32,121 bases of DNA, taken from the NCBI GenBank assembly GCA_031291435.1, contig JARLJC010000105.1:1-32121 (forward strand), given 5' to 3'. The stretch's first letter is position 1. Every line of letters starts with the position of its first letter. A program made the translations under genes and the position numbers. Positions 24,086 through 30,982 of this stretch are shown here, piece after piece. The notes below the pieces were generated by a model, which was not told the origin of the DNA, made no database searches, and was given only the letters and a program-made list of their open reading frames with translations. This DNA is from Alphaproteobacteria bacterium (GTDB taxonomy: Bacteria; Pseudomonadota; Alphaproteobacteria; UBA9219).

Positions 24086-25336
24086 ATGAGCACTCCATCG
24101 AATAAACAGGCCGACTTTACCGACCCATCTTCCCTCGTGCGCGCTGTTGAGGTTTCGACTTCAACAATCGAGTATTTTGATAATCGACAAATTGAAAATT
24201 CTGTACAAACGGTAAGTTTGAATGCAAGCGCCAAATGCTTGGACAAGGAGATCTTTCCCCTTGGCCCTTCATACGAGCCGCCAGAGACTTTTCCGGTAAT
24301 CGGATCTCGCTCTCCCAAGACTAATTGGTGGCGCCCCACTCTGATTTTCGCCTTTGCAGCTGGGCTTGTATACATTGTAGTCGATGACCCTTCCCTCCCT
24401 TGGGACCGGACCGGATCTCTCTCGTTGGCGCAAAGCAAGGGCGATCCTGCAAACCATCAGGTTGCAAGTCTGATTATCAATGACGCTCCGCCAAGCCCTG
24501 TGGACCAACCGGTTCCGCTCGGAGTGTCTGTTGACGGAGCCAACGAACTCAATTTTTTGGTCATTTCAGGGCTTCCGAAAGGAGCTGCTCTGTCGGCGGG
24601 GCATTTTGTCGGCGATGACGGATGGTCGCTCTACGCGACGGAAATCAAAGATGCCCTCATCCAGCCGCCGCCACACTTTGTCGGCGTTATGGAGCTTACC
24701 GTCTCGCTGATTATTGGCGCCAATACGATCGAAAGCCGGCCAATGCAATTCGAATGGGTGGCGGAAACGGCCCCGGAGATGCAGGTCCCGGAGCAGAGGC
24801 CAACAGAGGCCAAGGCGCCGGACGAAGCGCCGCCAATCGTCAAGGTCCAGGACGAAGCCGCGCCAGCAGCAAAGGCGCCCGACGAAACGCCGCCAGTGGC
24901 GAAGGCGCACGACGAAGCGCCCCCCGCTGCTAAGGCTTTGGACCCGGCGCCGCCGGTGGCCAGGCTGCAGGACGTCGCGCCACCCGTAGCGAAGCCGCCG
25001 GACGCGCCGCCGCCAGTGGCGAAGTCAAAGAGTCCAGCGATCCGTCCGCTGTCCCCTGAAGAAACAGCCGCTCTGTTGAAACGCGGAAGCGACCTGATCT
25101 CGAGCGGCGATCTTGCCGCGGCGCGGCTGGTGCTGCAACGCGCGGCCGAGGCTGGCAATGCGCGCGCCGCTTTCACGCTTGCCGGGACCTATAATCCGAT
25201 CACGTTGGAGAAACTGCAAGTCCATGGCCTGTCGCCGGATCCGGCCATTGCGCGACACTGGTACGAGAAAGCCAGGGAACTCGGGTCGCCAGAAGCGGCG
25301 CGTGAATTACAGTTACTGACCGTCAAACAGAATTAG
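24086..25336 (+). CDS. Membrane-anchored protein with Pro-rich decapeptide repeats and Sel1/TPR-like end
   Basis: I do not know the function of this 416-aa protein. A cytoplasmic N-terminal 80 residues is followed by one membrane segment (about 83-99, RPTLIFAFAAGLVYIVV), an Ig-like beta region (about 125-225: SVDGANELNFLVISGLPKGA, then VGVMELTVSLIIGANT), seven 10-residue repeats of the form D-x-x-P-P-x-x-K-x-x (about 246-315), and two helix pairs like Sel1/TPR (from about 325: LLKRGSDLISSGDLAAARLV and ARHWYEKARELGSPEAAREL). The repeats would act as a stiff spacer through the periplasm. GAGG precedes the start. A TAXI-type binding protein follows 95 bases downstream on the same strand, so the two probably form a unit. 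Confidence 0.75.
   Translation: MSTPSNKQADFTDPSSLVRAVEVSTSTIEYFDNRQIENSVQTVSLNASAKCLDKEIFPLGPSYEPPETFPVIGSRSPKTNWWRPTLIFAFAAGLVYIVVDDPSLPWDRTGSLSLAQSKGDPANHQVASLIINDAPPSPVDQPVPLGVSVDGANELNFLVISGLPKGAALSAGHFVGDDGWSLYATEIKDALIQPPPHFVGVMELTVSLIIGANTIESRPMQFEWVAETAPEMQVPEQRPTEAKAPDEAPPIVKVQDEAAPAAKAPDETPPVAKAHDEAPPAAKALDPAPPVARLQDVAPPVAKPPDAPPPVAKSKSPAIRPLSPEETAALLKRGSDLISSGDLAAARLVLQRAAEAGNARAAFTLAGTYNPITLEKLQVHGLSPDPAIARHWYEKARELGSPEAARELQLLTVKQN
24821..25030 (+). repeat. Seven 30-base in-frame tandem repeats
   Basis: Seven diverged copies of a 30-base unit encode the decapeptide D-x-x-P-P-x-x-K-x-x. All copies keep the reading frame and the Asp, Pro and Lys/Arg positions, while third codon positions vary. 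Such arrays often vary in copy number between strains. Confidence 0.85.
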
Positions 25337-25431
25337 ACCTTCCCTGTCCGGCTTTCATTCGGGAAACCGCTCGCAACCTTGCAACGAACCCGGTTCGATC
25401 AAAGTCAGATTGGCATTTCGAGGAGAAAGCC

Positions 25432-26640
25432 ATGAGCGCCTTACGCAAATCCGCTAGAAATGGTTTGATAGCTCTCTGCTTGTTGTTGCTGACGCCATTT
25501 CAGTTTGCCAATGCTGAAAAAGGATTGGGTCGCTATCAAGAAAAGAAGCGAGAGACAAATGATATTGCCGTCACCATCGTCGTGTCCGGGCTGTCCTGCA
25601 CTTGCGCCCGATTTGCCGAAGACATCCGCAATGTCGTGAACGACTTGCGACCCGGCGGCTTGCGCGTCTTGCCGGTCCTGGGCGTCGGCGGCTTCCAGAA
25701 CGCCGACGATGTCCTGTTCTTGAAGGGCATAGACATGGGCGTTGTCGATGAAGACAATCTCCGTCTGCTCAAGAAGAAAGATCCGAATCTCTATGCGAAT
25801 GTTGAACAGTCCATTCAGTATATAACGAAACTTTACAATTCAGAATTTCATGTTCTTGCAAGGAACGACATAAAGAGTTTTGACGACCTGCGTGGCAAAC
25901 GGGTCAATTTCAATCTCAAGTCAAGCCAGACCGAGGTCAGCGCCGACGTCATTTTCGAGGCCCTCAAGATCGATGTTCAAAAGACGAATTACGATAATGA
26001 TGAGGCGATTCAGAAACTGAAAGACGGTGAAATCTCGGCGATGATCGTTCTTACCGGGGCGCCGCAAGCAGCATTGGCCAAGGTGAAGAAGGAGGATCAA
26101 GTTCACTTTTTGGCGCTCGACAAGGAAAATTTGCCGGATCACGATTTGAACTCGATATTTTCTTATTACCTGCCCGCGGAATTAACGCATCAGCAATATC
26201 CTAATTTGATCGACGAAGGGACGACTGTGGCGACCGTTGCGAACAGGGCGCTCCTTGTTGCCTATGCGTGGCCGGAAGGCTCCGATCGCTATAATAAGCT
26301 GACGAAATTCATACAGGAATTCTTTGGCAAGATTGATCAATTCCACAGCGCTGCGCGGCACCCCAAGTGGAGCGAAATCAATCTATCGGCGGAAATTCCG
26401 GGGTGGACGCGGTTCAAACCGGCGGCAGATTGGCTTGCCGCACATCAAGTCGTTGCGGCGCTGCAAACGCCGGGCGGCGGCGTGGCCGACAAGCCTGCTT
26501 CCGAATTGAAAGCGGCGTTTGAGCGTTTCATCGAAAACGAAACCGCGTCTTCTCGTCTTAAAACCTTGACGACGAGCGAACGGGATAAGCTTTTGGCTCA
26601 ATTCATGCGATATCTGGAATTGCAGGAAAAGGGACAATAG
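25432..26640 (+). CDS. TAXI-type TRAP solute-binding protein (orphan)
   Basis: A 402-aa periplasmic protein with a Sec signal peptide cut near residue 28 (LLLLTPFQFANA before EKG). The mature part has the TAXI/TRAP binding-protein layout: GIDMGVVDEDNLRLL, LYNSEFHVLARNDIKSFDDL followed by RGKRVNFNLKSSQTEVSADV (the phosphate/carboxylate-binding loop region) and a second lobe with DGEISAMIVLTGAPQAAL. The N-terminus has an unusual SGLSCTCARFAED with two Cys. No TRAP membrane subunits (fused DctQM type) are in the window, so it may work with a remote transporter or as a sensor. A strong AGGAGAA ribosome site precedes the ATG. It converges with the malonate decarboxylase operon; a link to malonate uptake is speculation. 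Confidence 0.82.
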   Translation: MSALRKSARNGLIALCLLLLTPFQFANAEKGLGRYQEKKRETNDIAVTIVVSGLSCTCARFAEDIRNVVNDLRPGGLRVLPVLGVGGFQNADDVLFLKGIDMGVVDEDNLRLLKKKDPNLYANVEQSIQYITKLYNSEFHVLARNDIKSFDDLRGKRVNFNLKSSQTEVSADVIFEALKIDVQKTNYDNDEAIQKLKDGEISAMIVLTGAPQAALAKVKKEDQVHFLALDKENLPDHDLNSIFSYYLPAELTHQQYPNLIDEGTTVATVANRALLVAYAWPEGSDRYNKLTKFIQEFFGKIDQFHSAARHPKWSEINLSAEIPGWTRFKPAADWLAAHQVVAALQTPGGGVADKPASELKAAFERFIENETASSRLKTLTTSERDKLLAQFMRYLELQEKGQ

Positions 26641-26652
26641 GCCCCTTCGATC

Positions 26653-27561
26653 CTAGCCGAGTTCGCGCGAGACCCAAGCGAGCACGCCTTCGAGGCTATT
26701 GAATTCCGAGACCGAACGCGCGGGGATGTCGGGCGCCCGGTCTCGCGCCATGCGCGCCAGTCCCGCGCCGGGACCGAGTTCGAGCAAAACGGCGCAGCCT
26801 CTTTCGCGCATGCCGTCGAGGCAGGCGGCCCAATCGATCGTTTCCGCCAATTGAGTTGACAAGGCGTTGCGCGCCGCAGCCGGCGCAAAAACGGGAGCGC
26901 CACTAACGCCAGCCATCACGGGCCATGAGGGTCTTTTCCATTCGACCTTTTCCAGAGCGAGGCGGAAGGGGGCGATGGCGGCCCGCATCAAACTGGTGTG
27001 AGAGGGAATGTGGATCGCCAACGGCGTGGCTTTCGCGCCGCGCGCCTCGGCCTCGACGCCACAAGCCGCGACGGCCTCTGACGCGCCGCCGACCACAAGC
27101 CTGTCGTCATCGTTGACGATGGCGATTTCGGCGCCATGCCGGGCGCAGAGGGCGCGAACCGTCGCGCGGTCGAGACCGCGCAACGCCAGCATGGCGCCGC
27201 CTCCCACAAAAGCTTCGTCCATCAATGAGGCCCGCCGCCGCGCCAGCGCGACGACGTCCTGCGGCGACAGCCCGCCAGCGCAGCCATAGGCCGCCAATTC
27301 GCCGACGCTGTAGCCTGCGAGGGCGGAGATTGGCGGCAACTTGTCGCTAATCTCCGCCCAGACCGCGAGCTGGAAGGCGCAGACCAACGGCTGCGCGATG
27401 GCATTGACCTGCATGCCCTCGCCAGTCAGCGCGAAGGGGTCGCTGCCGGTTTCGCGCGTGAAAATATCCCAGATCGGCGCCGCATCGCCGGCTCGCGCGA
27501 GGACGCTGAACATGGCGGGGCTCTGATCGCCCTGTCCGGGACAAAGCAGGCCGAGACTCAT
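26653..27561 (-). CDS. mdcH: Malonate decarboxylase malonyl-CoA:ACP transacylase (epsilon subunit)
   Basis: A 302-aa acyltransferase of the FabD fold. LCPGQGDQ at residues 6-13, the nucleophile elbow GYSVG with S85, and H188 in IHIPSHTSLM form the Ser-His pair. MdcH loads a malonyl group from malonyl-CoA onto the acyl carrier subunit to prime the enzyme. The start is ATG 27561, 10 bases after the mdcB stop; longer in-frame extensions to 27993 run inside mdcB in another frame and are not coding. It is the last gene of the cluster and converges with the TAXI gene (gap of 12 bases). Confidence 0.92.
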   Translation of the reverse strand: MSLGLLCPGQGDQSPAMFSVLARAGDAAPIWDIFTRETGSDPFALTGEGMQVNAIAQPLVCAFQLAVWAEISDKLPPISALAGYSVGELAAYGCAGGLSPQDVVALARRRASLMDEAFVGGGAMLALRGLDRATVRALCARHGAEIAIVNDDDRLVVGGASEAVAACGVEAEARGAKATPLAIHIPSHTSLMRAAIAPFRLALEKVEWKRPSWPVMAGVSGAPVFAPAAARNALSTQLAETIDWAACLDGMRERGCAVLLELGPGAGLARMARDRAPDIPARSVSEFNSLEGVLAWVSRELG

Positions 27562-27571
27562 CCGCCGCGCC

Positions 27572-28423
27572 TCATGGGGCCAGACTGTGGACGAACCAAG
27601 CGGCGGCGAGACAATCCGCCGCGCCGCCGGGCGAAAGATGCAAAGCGACGCAATCGCCGTGCAGGTCGAGCGCGCGCTGGCGCCAATCGGGCGCATGGAC
27701 GCCGCCCGCGTCAAGGAATCGCTGCGCGGCGTTCTGGACGAAAGCAAGGCCCTCGTCCCCGCCGCGATGTAGCAGGTTGGTGTCCTGCAGCTGCGCCATG
27801 ATGGCGAAGAGGCATTGGATCGAGGCGCGTTCCTGACAGGACGTTTGCTTGAGCGTTTCGCGCAGAGCCGGAACGGCGATTCCGAGCAAGGTCGGCAGGC
27901 CCGCAAGCAGTTCCTCTCGCGCCCCGCGCGCGCCATAAAGCCGGGTCGCGCGCGCGCCATGCGAGTCCGCCGCCGTCCGCCCGACTTCCGCAACGCCTTC
28001 GCCCCATAGGTCGAGAACCGTTTCGGTCAGCAATTCGGCTTGAAGGTCCAGGCCGCGCGCGCGCCGCCAACCCGCTGCCGCCGCCAGAAAGCCGAGGCAG
28101 AAAATCGCGCCGCGATGCGTGTTGATCCCGCCGGTCGCCGCCAGCATCCGTTTTTCCGCTTCAATGCCCAGACGCTGCAGCTCGGCGAAAGGCGCCTCGC
28201 GGCCGCCCGCCTCGGCGATCGCGGTGAAGTAATAACGCAAAGCCAGCAAGGAACGCACGAAAGTTGTGAGGTTCATATCGTCATGCGCGCCATTGTCGAC
28301 GGGACTGACGAGGCCGGGCTTGGGATGAAGCGTCAGTTCGGTCAGCAGTGCCCGAATGGCGAGGCGCCCGATATGGCCGGCTGCATCGCGCAGATCGGGT
28401 GCGAAACGAGTTGGACTATTCAT
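27572..28423 (-). CDS. mdcB: Triphosphoribosyl-dephospho-CoA synthase
   Basis: A 283-aa member of the CitG/MdcB family. The family motif region is LTLHPKPGLVSPVDNGAHDD at about 30-49. Further conserved stretches are TGGINTHRGAIFCLGFLAAA and a C-terminal DTNLLHRGG. It joins ATP to dephospho-CoA to make 2'-(5''-triphosphoribosyl)-3'-dephospho-CoA, the precursor of the prosthetic group of the acyl carrier subunit. Its ATG overlaps the mdcG stop (ATGA), linking the two steps of prosthetic-group synthesis and attachment. Length is normal for the family. Confidence 0.92.
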   Translation of the reverse strand: MNSPTRFAPDLRDAAGHIGRLAIRALLTELTLHPKPGLVSPVDNGAHDDMNLTTFVRSLLALRYYFTAIAEAGGREAPFAELQRLGIEAEKRMLAATGGINTHRGAIFCLGFLAAAAGWRRARGLDLQAELLTETVLDLWGEGVAEVGRTAADSHGARATRLYGARGAREELLAGLPTLLGIAVPALRETLKQTSCQERASIQCLFAIMAQLQDTNLLHRGGDEGLAFVQNAAQRFLDAGGVHAPDWRQRALDLHGDCVALHLSPGGAADCLAAAWFVHSLAP

Positions 28424-29094
28424 GCGGCCCTCGCGGAAAGAAGCGCGTCAATATCGTCGAACGGGCGCAGGCTGACGTTGTCGACGCCTTTGACCAGAAT
28501 CTTTTTTGGGCGAGCGGCAAATTCGCGCCAAGAGACAAAATCGCCGCCTGGCAGGACAATTTCGCCATCGAGGCGCGGCGCCGGCCAGCGGGTTTCGAAA
28601 TCCTGCAACATTGCGATCGTGGACGCCAGCCGGGCGAGATGAGTCGGGACAAGCAACAGGTCAATGTCGGACGCGGGCGTAACATAGGCGTAGGCCGGAT
28701 CGGCGGCGAAGAACTGCCAGGCCAAAGAGCCGAAGACGCGGGTATCGGGGGCGATTTGCGCGACCCTCGCCACCAGATCGCGCATCGCCTCCGGCCAAAA
28801 GCCCGCGCCGGCATCGACAACGTCGAACAAGTAAGGCGGGCGACGGCGGAGTTCGACGGCGTCGGTGGGAAGGGTCACGCTGACGCGACGCTTGCCGGGC
28901 AAGGCGAGGCCGAGACGGAGCATATCAGGCGCATCATGATTTTGCCGTCGCGCGACAACCAGCGGCCGCCGCTCTCCCACCCAGCGCGCCAGCGCGTTTG
29001 CATCTTCAGCCGCGAGGGGCGCTGCGAGTTTCTGGCGCCAACCGTCCGGCAGATAGACCCAATCGTGCCGGCGGCATCCTTCAGCCTGCCGCAT
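28420..29094 (-). CDS. mdcG: Phosphoribosyl-dephospho-CoA transferase (holo-ACP synthase)
   Basis: A 224-aa nucleotidyltransferase-like protein. RHDWVYL (9-15) and RRPLVVARRQ (42-51) are typical of MdcG. The active site FGSLAWQ (121-127) and PASDIDLLLVP with D143 and D145 forms the G-S-x(n)-D-x-D metal site. It transfers the phosphoribosyl-dephospho-CoA group from the MdcB product onto a serine of MdcC. The start at 29094 overlaps the end of mdcE by 14 bases. A longer in-frame extension upstream lies inside mdcE and is not coding. Order and overlaps match the Acinetobacter-type cluster. Confidence 0.9.
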   Translation of the reverse strand: MRQAEGCRRHDWVYLPDGWRQKLAAPLAAEDANALARWVGERRPLVVARRQNHDAPDMLRLGLALPGKRRVSVTLPTDAVELRRRPPYLFDVVDAGAGFWPEAMRDLVARVAQIAPDTRVFGSLAWQFFAADPAYAYVTPASDIDLLLVPTHLARLASTIAMLQDFETRWPAPRLDGEIVLPGGDFVSWREFAARPKKILVKGVDNVSLRPFDDIDALLSARAA

Positions 29095-29785
29095 GGCGCA
29101 CCCTTTCGGCGACCTGCCGGGCCAGGTTTCGGCCTGCGCGTTCTTCGCCCCATTGGCGACGCTGATCGCCTTCCACAGGCGTTTCCAGCGCCTCGGCAAG
29201 ACGTTGCGACAGATCGCCCTCCCACAGCGAATGCACCGCGCCCATGCGCAGATAATTCTGTACGCCCGGGGCAAAGACCGGCGAAGACTTGCTCAATTCC
29301 TGCAGCCGTTCGAGCGGGATCTTGGTGATGCGCGACATGGCCGGAAGATTCATCACCCGAACCTGCGCCTCTGGCAGCGCGTAGCAGCGGTCGGCGAGAA
29401 GGCTGGAGGCGAGGAAGCCGCCGCTGACCGCTTCCGAATAGACGAGGCCGATGATCTTGTGGCCCTTGTTGCGCGCCAGTTGCAGGCATTTGGCGAGATG
29501 CGCCATATAGCCGTTGATGCCGAGCAATTCATCGCGCCGACTCAGTCTCTGGCCCTGCGTGTCGACCAGCAGCAAAATCGGCATCGCGGGAGTCTCGCGG
29601 ACGATGCGCAGAACTTCGCCGGCCATGCGGAAGGCGAGTTCGACGCCGATCGGCGCCGCGTCGATCGAGCCGATCACCGCGACTTTTCCATGCGCGCTCT
29701 CGCCCGTACCGGCGAAATAAAGGCCGTCAAAGGCGATGTCGCACCCATTGGGAAACAGCTTTTCGAGCAGGTGTTTCGCTTCCAT
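29081..29785 (-). CDS. mdcE: Malonate decarboxylase gamma subunit
   Basis: A 234-aa carboxyltransferase-like (crotonase-fold) protein. VAVIGSIDAAPIGVELAF, PILLLVDTQGQRLSRRDELL, GINGYMAHLAKCLQLARNKG and the GLVYSEAVSGGFLASSL oxyanion region are the recognisable blocks. Together with MdcD it decarboxylates malonyl-S-ACP to acetyl-S-ACP without biotin. The ATG follows the mdcD stop directly (TGAATG), so coupled synthesis in equal amounts is expected. The protein is of normal family length. Confidence 0.93.
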   Translation of the reverse strand: MEAKHLLEKLFPNGCDIAFDGLYFAGTGESAHGKVAVIGSIDAAPIGVELAFRMAGEVLRIVRETPAMPILLLVDTQGQRLSRRDELLGINGYMAHLAKCLQLARNKGHKIIGLVYSEAVSGGFLASSLLADRCYALPEAQVRVMNLPAMSRITKIPLERLQELSKSSPVFAPGVQNYLRMGAVHSLWEGDLSQRLAEALETPVEGDQRRQWGEERAGRNLARQVAERVRHAAG

Positions 29786-30661
29786 TCAGGCTCTCCTTCC
29801 GGCAACCTTGGCGACAAAAACGTCGGCTTCCAACAGGGGCAGGCCTTCCGGGGCTTCGATCCCCAGCGCCGACCAGATGTCGAGCGCATCGTGGCAGGCG
29901 CCGAATTTTTCCAGCCGCGCGCCGAGCCTTTCATGCTCGGCAGTCAGGGCCTCGAGTGAAAGATCGGGTTTCGTTTCGAGCAGGTCGATAGCGGCGGCGC
30001 GGAAGGCGGCGATATCGTCGGCGACCAGCGCATCGGCCTCGCCGAGCAGATAGCGATGCTTGCCGCCGACCGTGCGCCAGACCAAAGCGCGGTCGCGCGA
30101 GTCGAATTCTTCGACGCCGCAAGTAGTTTCGATCACCTCAGGGCCGGAGAGGCCGAGCCGGCCTTCCTCGCTCATCACGATGGCGTCGCAGAGCCGCGCG
30201 ACAATGCCCATGCCGCCGAAACAGCCGAACTGACCACCGTCCAGCACGATGACGGGAACGCCCTCGCTGCGCAAAGCCAGCACGGCGCGCATGATCTCGG
30301 AAACCCCGATCAATCCGGCATTGGCTTCATGCAGCCGCACACCGCCGGATTCCACCAGCAGGATTACGGCGGCGGGCTTTTCGTCGCGCGCCCGCTCCAG
30401 CAGGCCAACGAGCTTGGCGCCATGGACCTCCCCCACCGCGCCGCCCATGAAGCCGCCCTCTTGCGCCGCCGCCAGAACAGGGCGCCCATTGAGAGATCCC
30501 CGGCCGACAATGACGCCGTCATCGAAGGCTGCGGGGGTGTCGAGCTGGAGAAGATGCGGGCTGACGACGCGCTCGGTCGGCGGCAGGAATTCATGGAAGC
30601 TGCCCGGATCGAGCAGACCCGCCAGTCGCTCGCGGGCGCTGGCTTCATAATAGCTGGTCAT
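29786..30661 (-). CDS. mdcD: Malonate decarboxylase beta subunit
   Basis: A 291-aa carboxyltransferase-family protein. SYYEASARERLAGLLDPGSF is at the N-terminus; GGFMGGAVGEVHGAKLVGLL, VILLVESGGVRLHEANAGLI and GQFGCFGGMGIVARLCDAIV form the core oxyanion and acyl-binding loops. It pairs with MdcE to decarboxylate malonyl-S-ACP. The start at 30661 overlaps the mdcC stop by ATGA; the in-frame extension to 30847 is inside mdcC and not coding. Normal length and complete. Confidence 0.93.
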   Translation of the reverse strand: MTSYYEASARERLAGLLDPGSFHEFLPPTERVVSPHLLQLDTPAAFDDGVIVGRGSLNGRPVLAAAQEGGFMGGAVGEVHGAKLVGLLERARDEKPAAVILLVESGGVRLHEANAGLIGVSEIMRAVLALRSEGVPVIVLDGGQFGCFGGMGIVARLCDAIVMSEEGRLGLSGPEVIETTCGVEEFDSRDRALVWRTVGGKHRYLLGEADALVADDIAAFRAAAIDLLETKPDLSLEALTAEHERLGARLEKFGACHDALDIWSALGIEAPEGLPLLEADVFVAKVAGRRA

Positions 30662-30975
30662 GCGGCGCCTCCCAGAAAATCCTCGACGGCCTGATCCAGC
30701 CGCAGCGAAACCACCGCCGGCGTCGCGCCGACATCGTTGATGGATATGCGCACGTCGGCCAGCTTGTGGCGGCCGAAGAAATCGTCGAGCACGGCTTTCC
30801 AGGTGTCGCCGAAGCCGCGTGCGGCGGTCAGGATTTCGACGGCGCAACGGCCGCCAAGTTGTTCGGGCTCGATCATGATTTCGAGATTGCCCGAACCGAC
30901 GACGCCGACGAGGGCGGGGGCGCGCGTCGCATTCACCGGGGCGCCGCCAAAAAATTCAAAGGTCAACTTTTCCAT
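30658..30975 (-). CDS. mdcC: Malonate decarboxylase acyl carrier protein (delta subunit)
   Basis: A 105-aa protein that carries the acetyl/malonyl thioester. GVVGSGNLEIMIEP at 24-37 holds S28, the site where MdcG attaches the phosphoribosyl-dephospho-CoA arm. The middle TAARGFGDTWKAVLDDFF and C-terminal RLDQAVEDFLGG match the family. It starts at ATG 30975, 7 bases after mdcA, and ends in an ATGA overlap with mdcD. It is a different fold from normal acyl carrier proteins. Confidence 0.92.
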   Translation of the reverse strand: MEKLTFEFFGGAPVNATRAPALVGVVGSGNLEIMIEPEQLGGRCAVEILTAARGFGDTWKAVLDDFFGRHKLADVRISINDVGATPAVVSLRLDQAVEDFLGGAA

Positions 30976-30982
30976 GTTCGGC

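Noticed and set aside
23896-24438. Minus-strand open frame overlapping the divergent sorA/plus-gene region
   Set aside because: No domain, and it overlaps the start of a better-supported plus-strand gene.
24821-25030. CRISPR-like array
   Set aside because: Units are contiguous, in-frame coding repeats without spacers.
27562-27993. N-terminal extension of mdcH
   Set aside because: It lies entirely within mdcB in another frame and reads as Arg/Ser-rich shadow sequence; ATG 27561 gives the normal family length.
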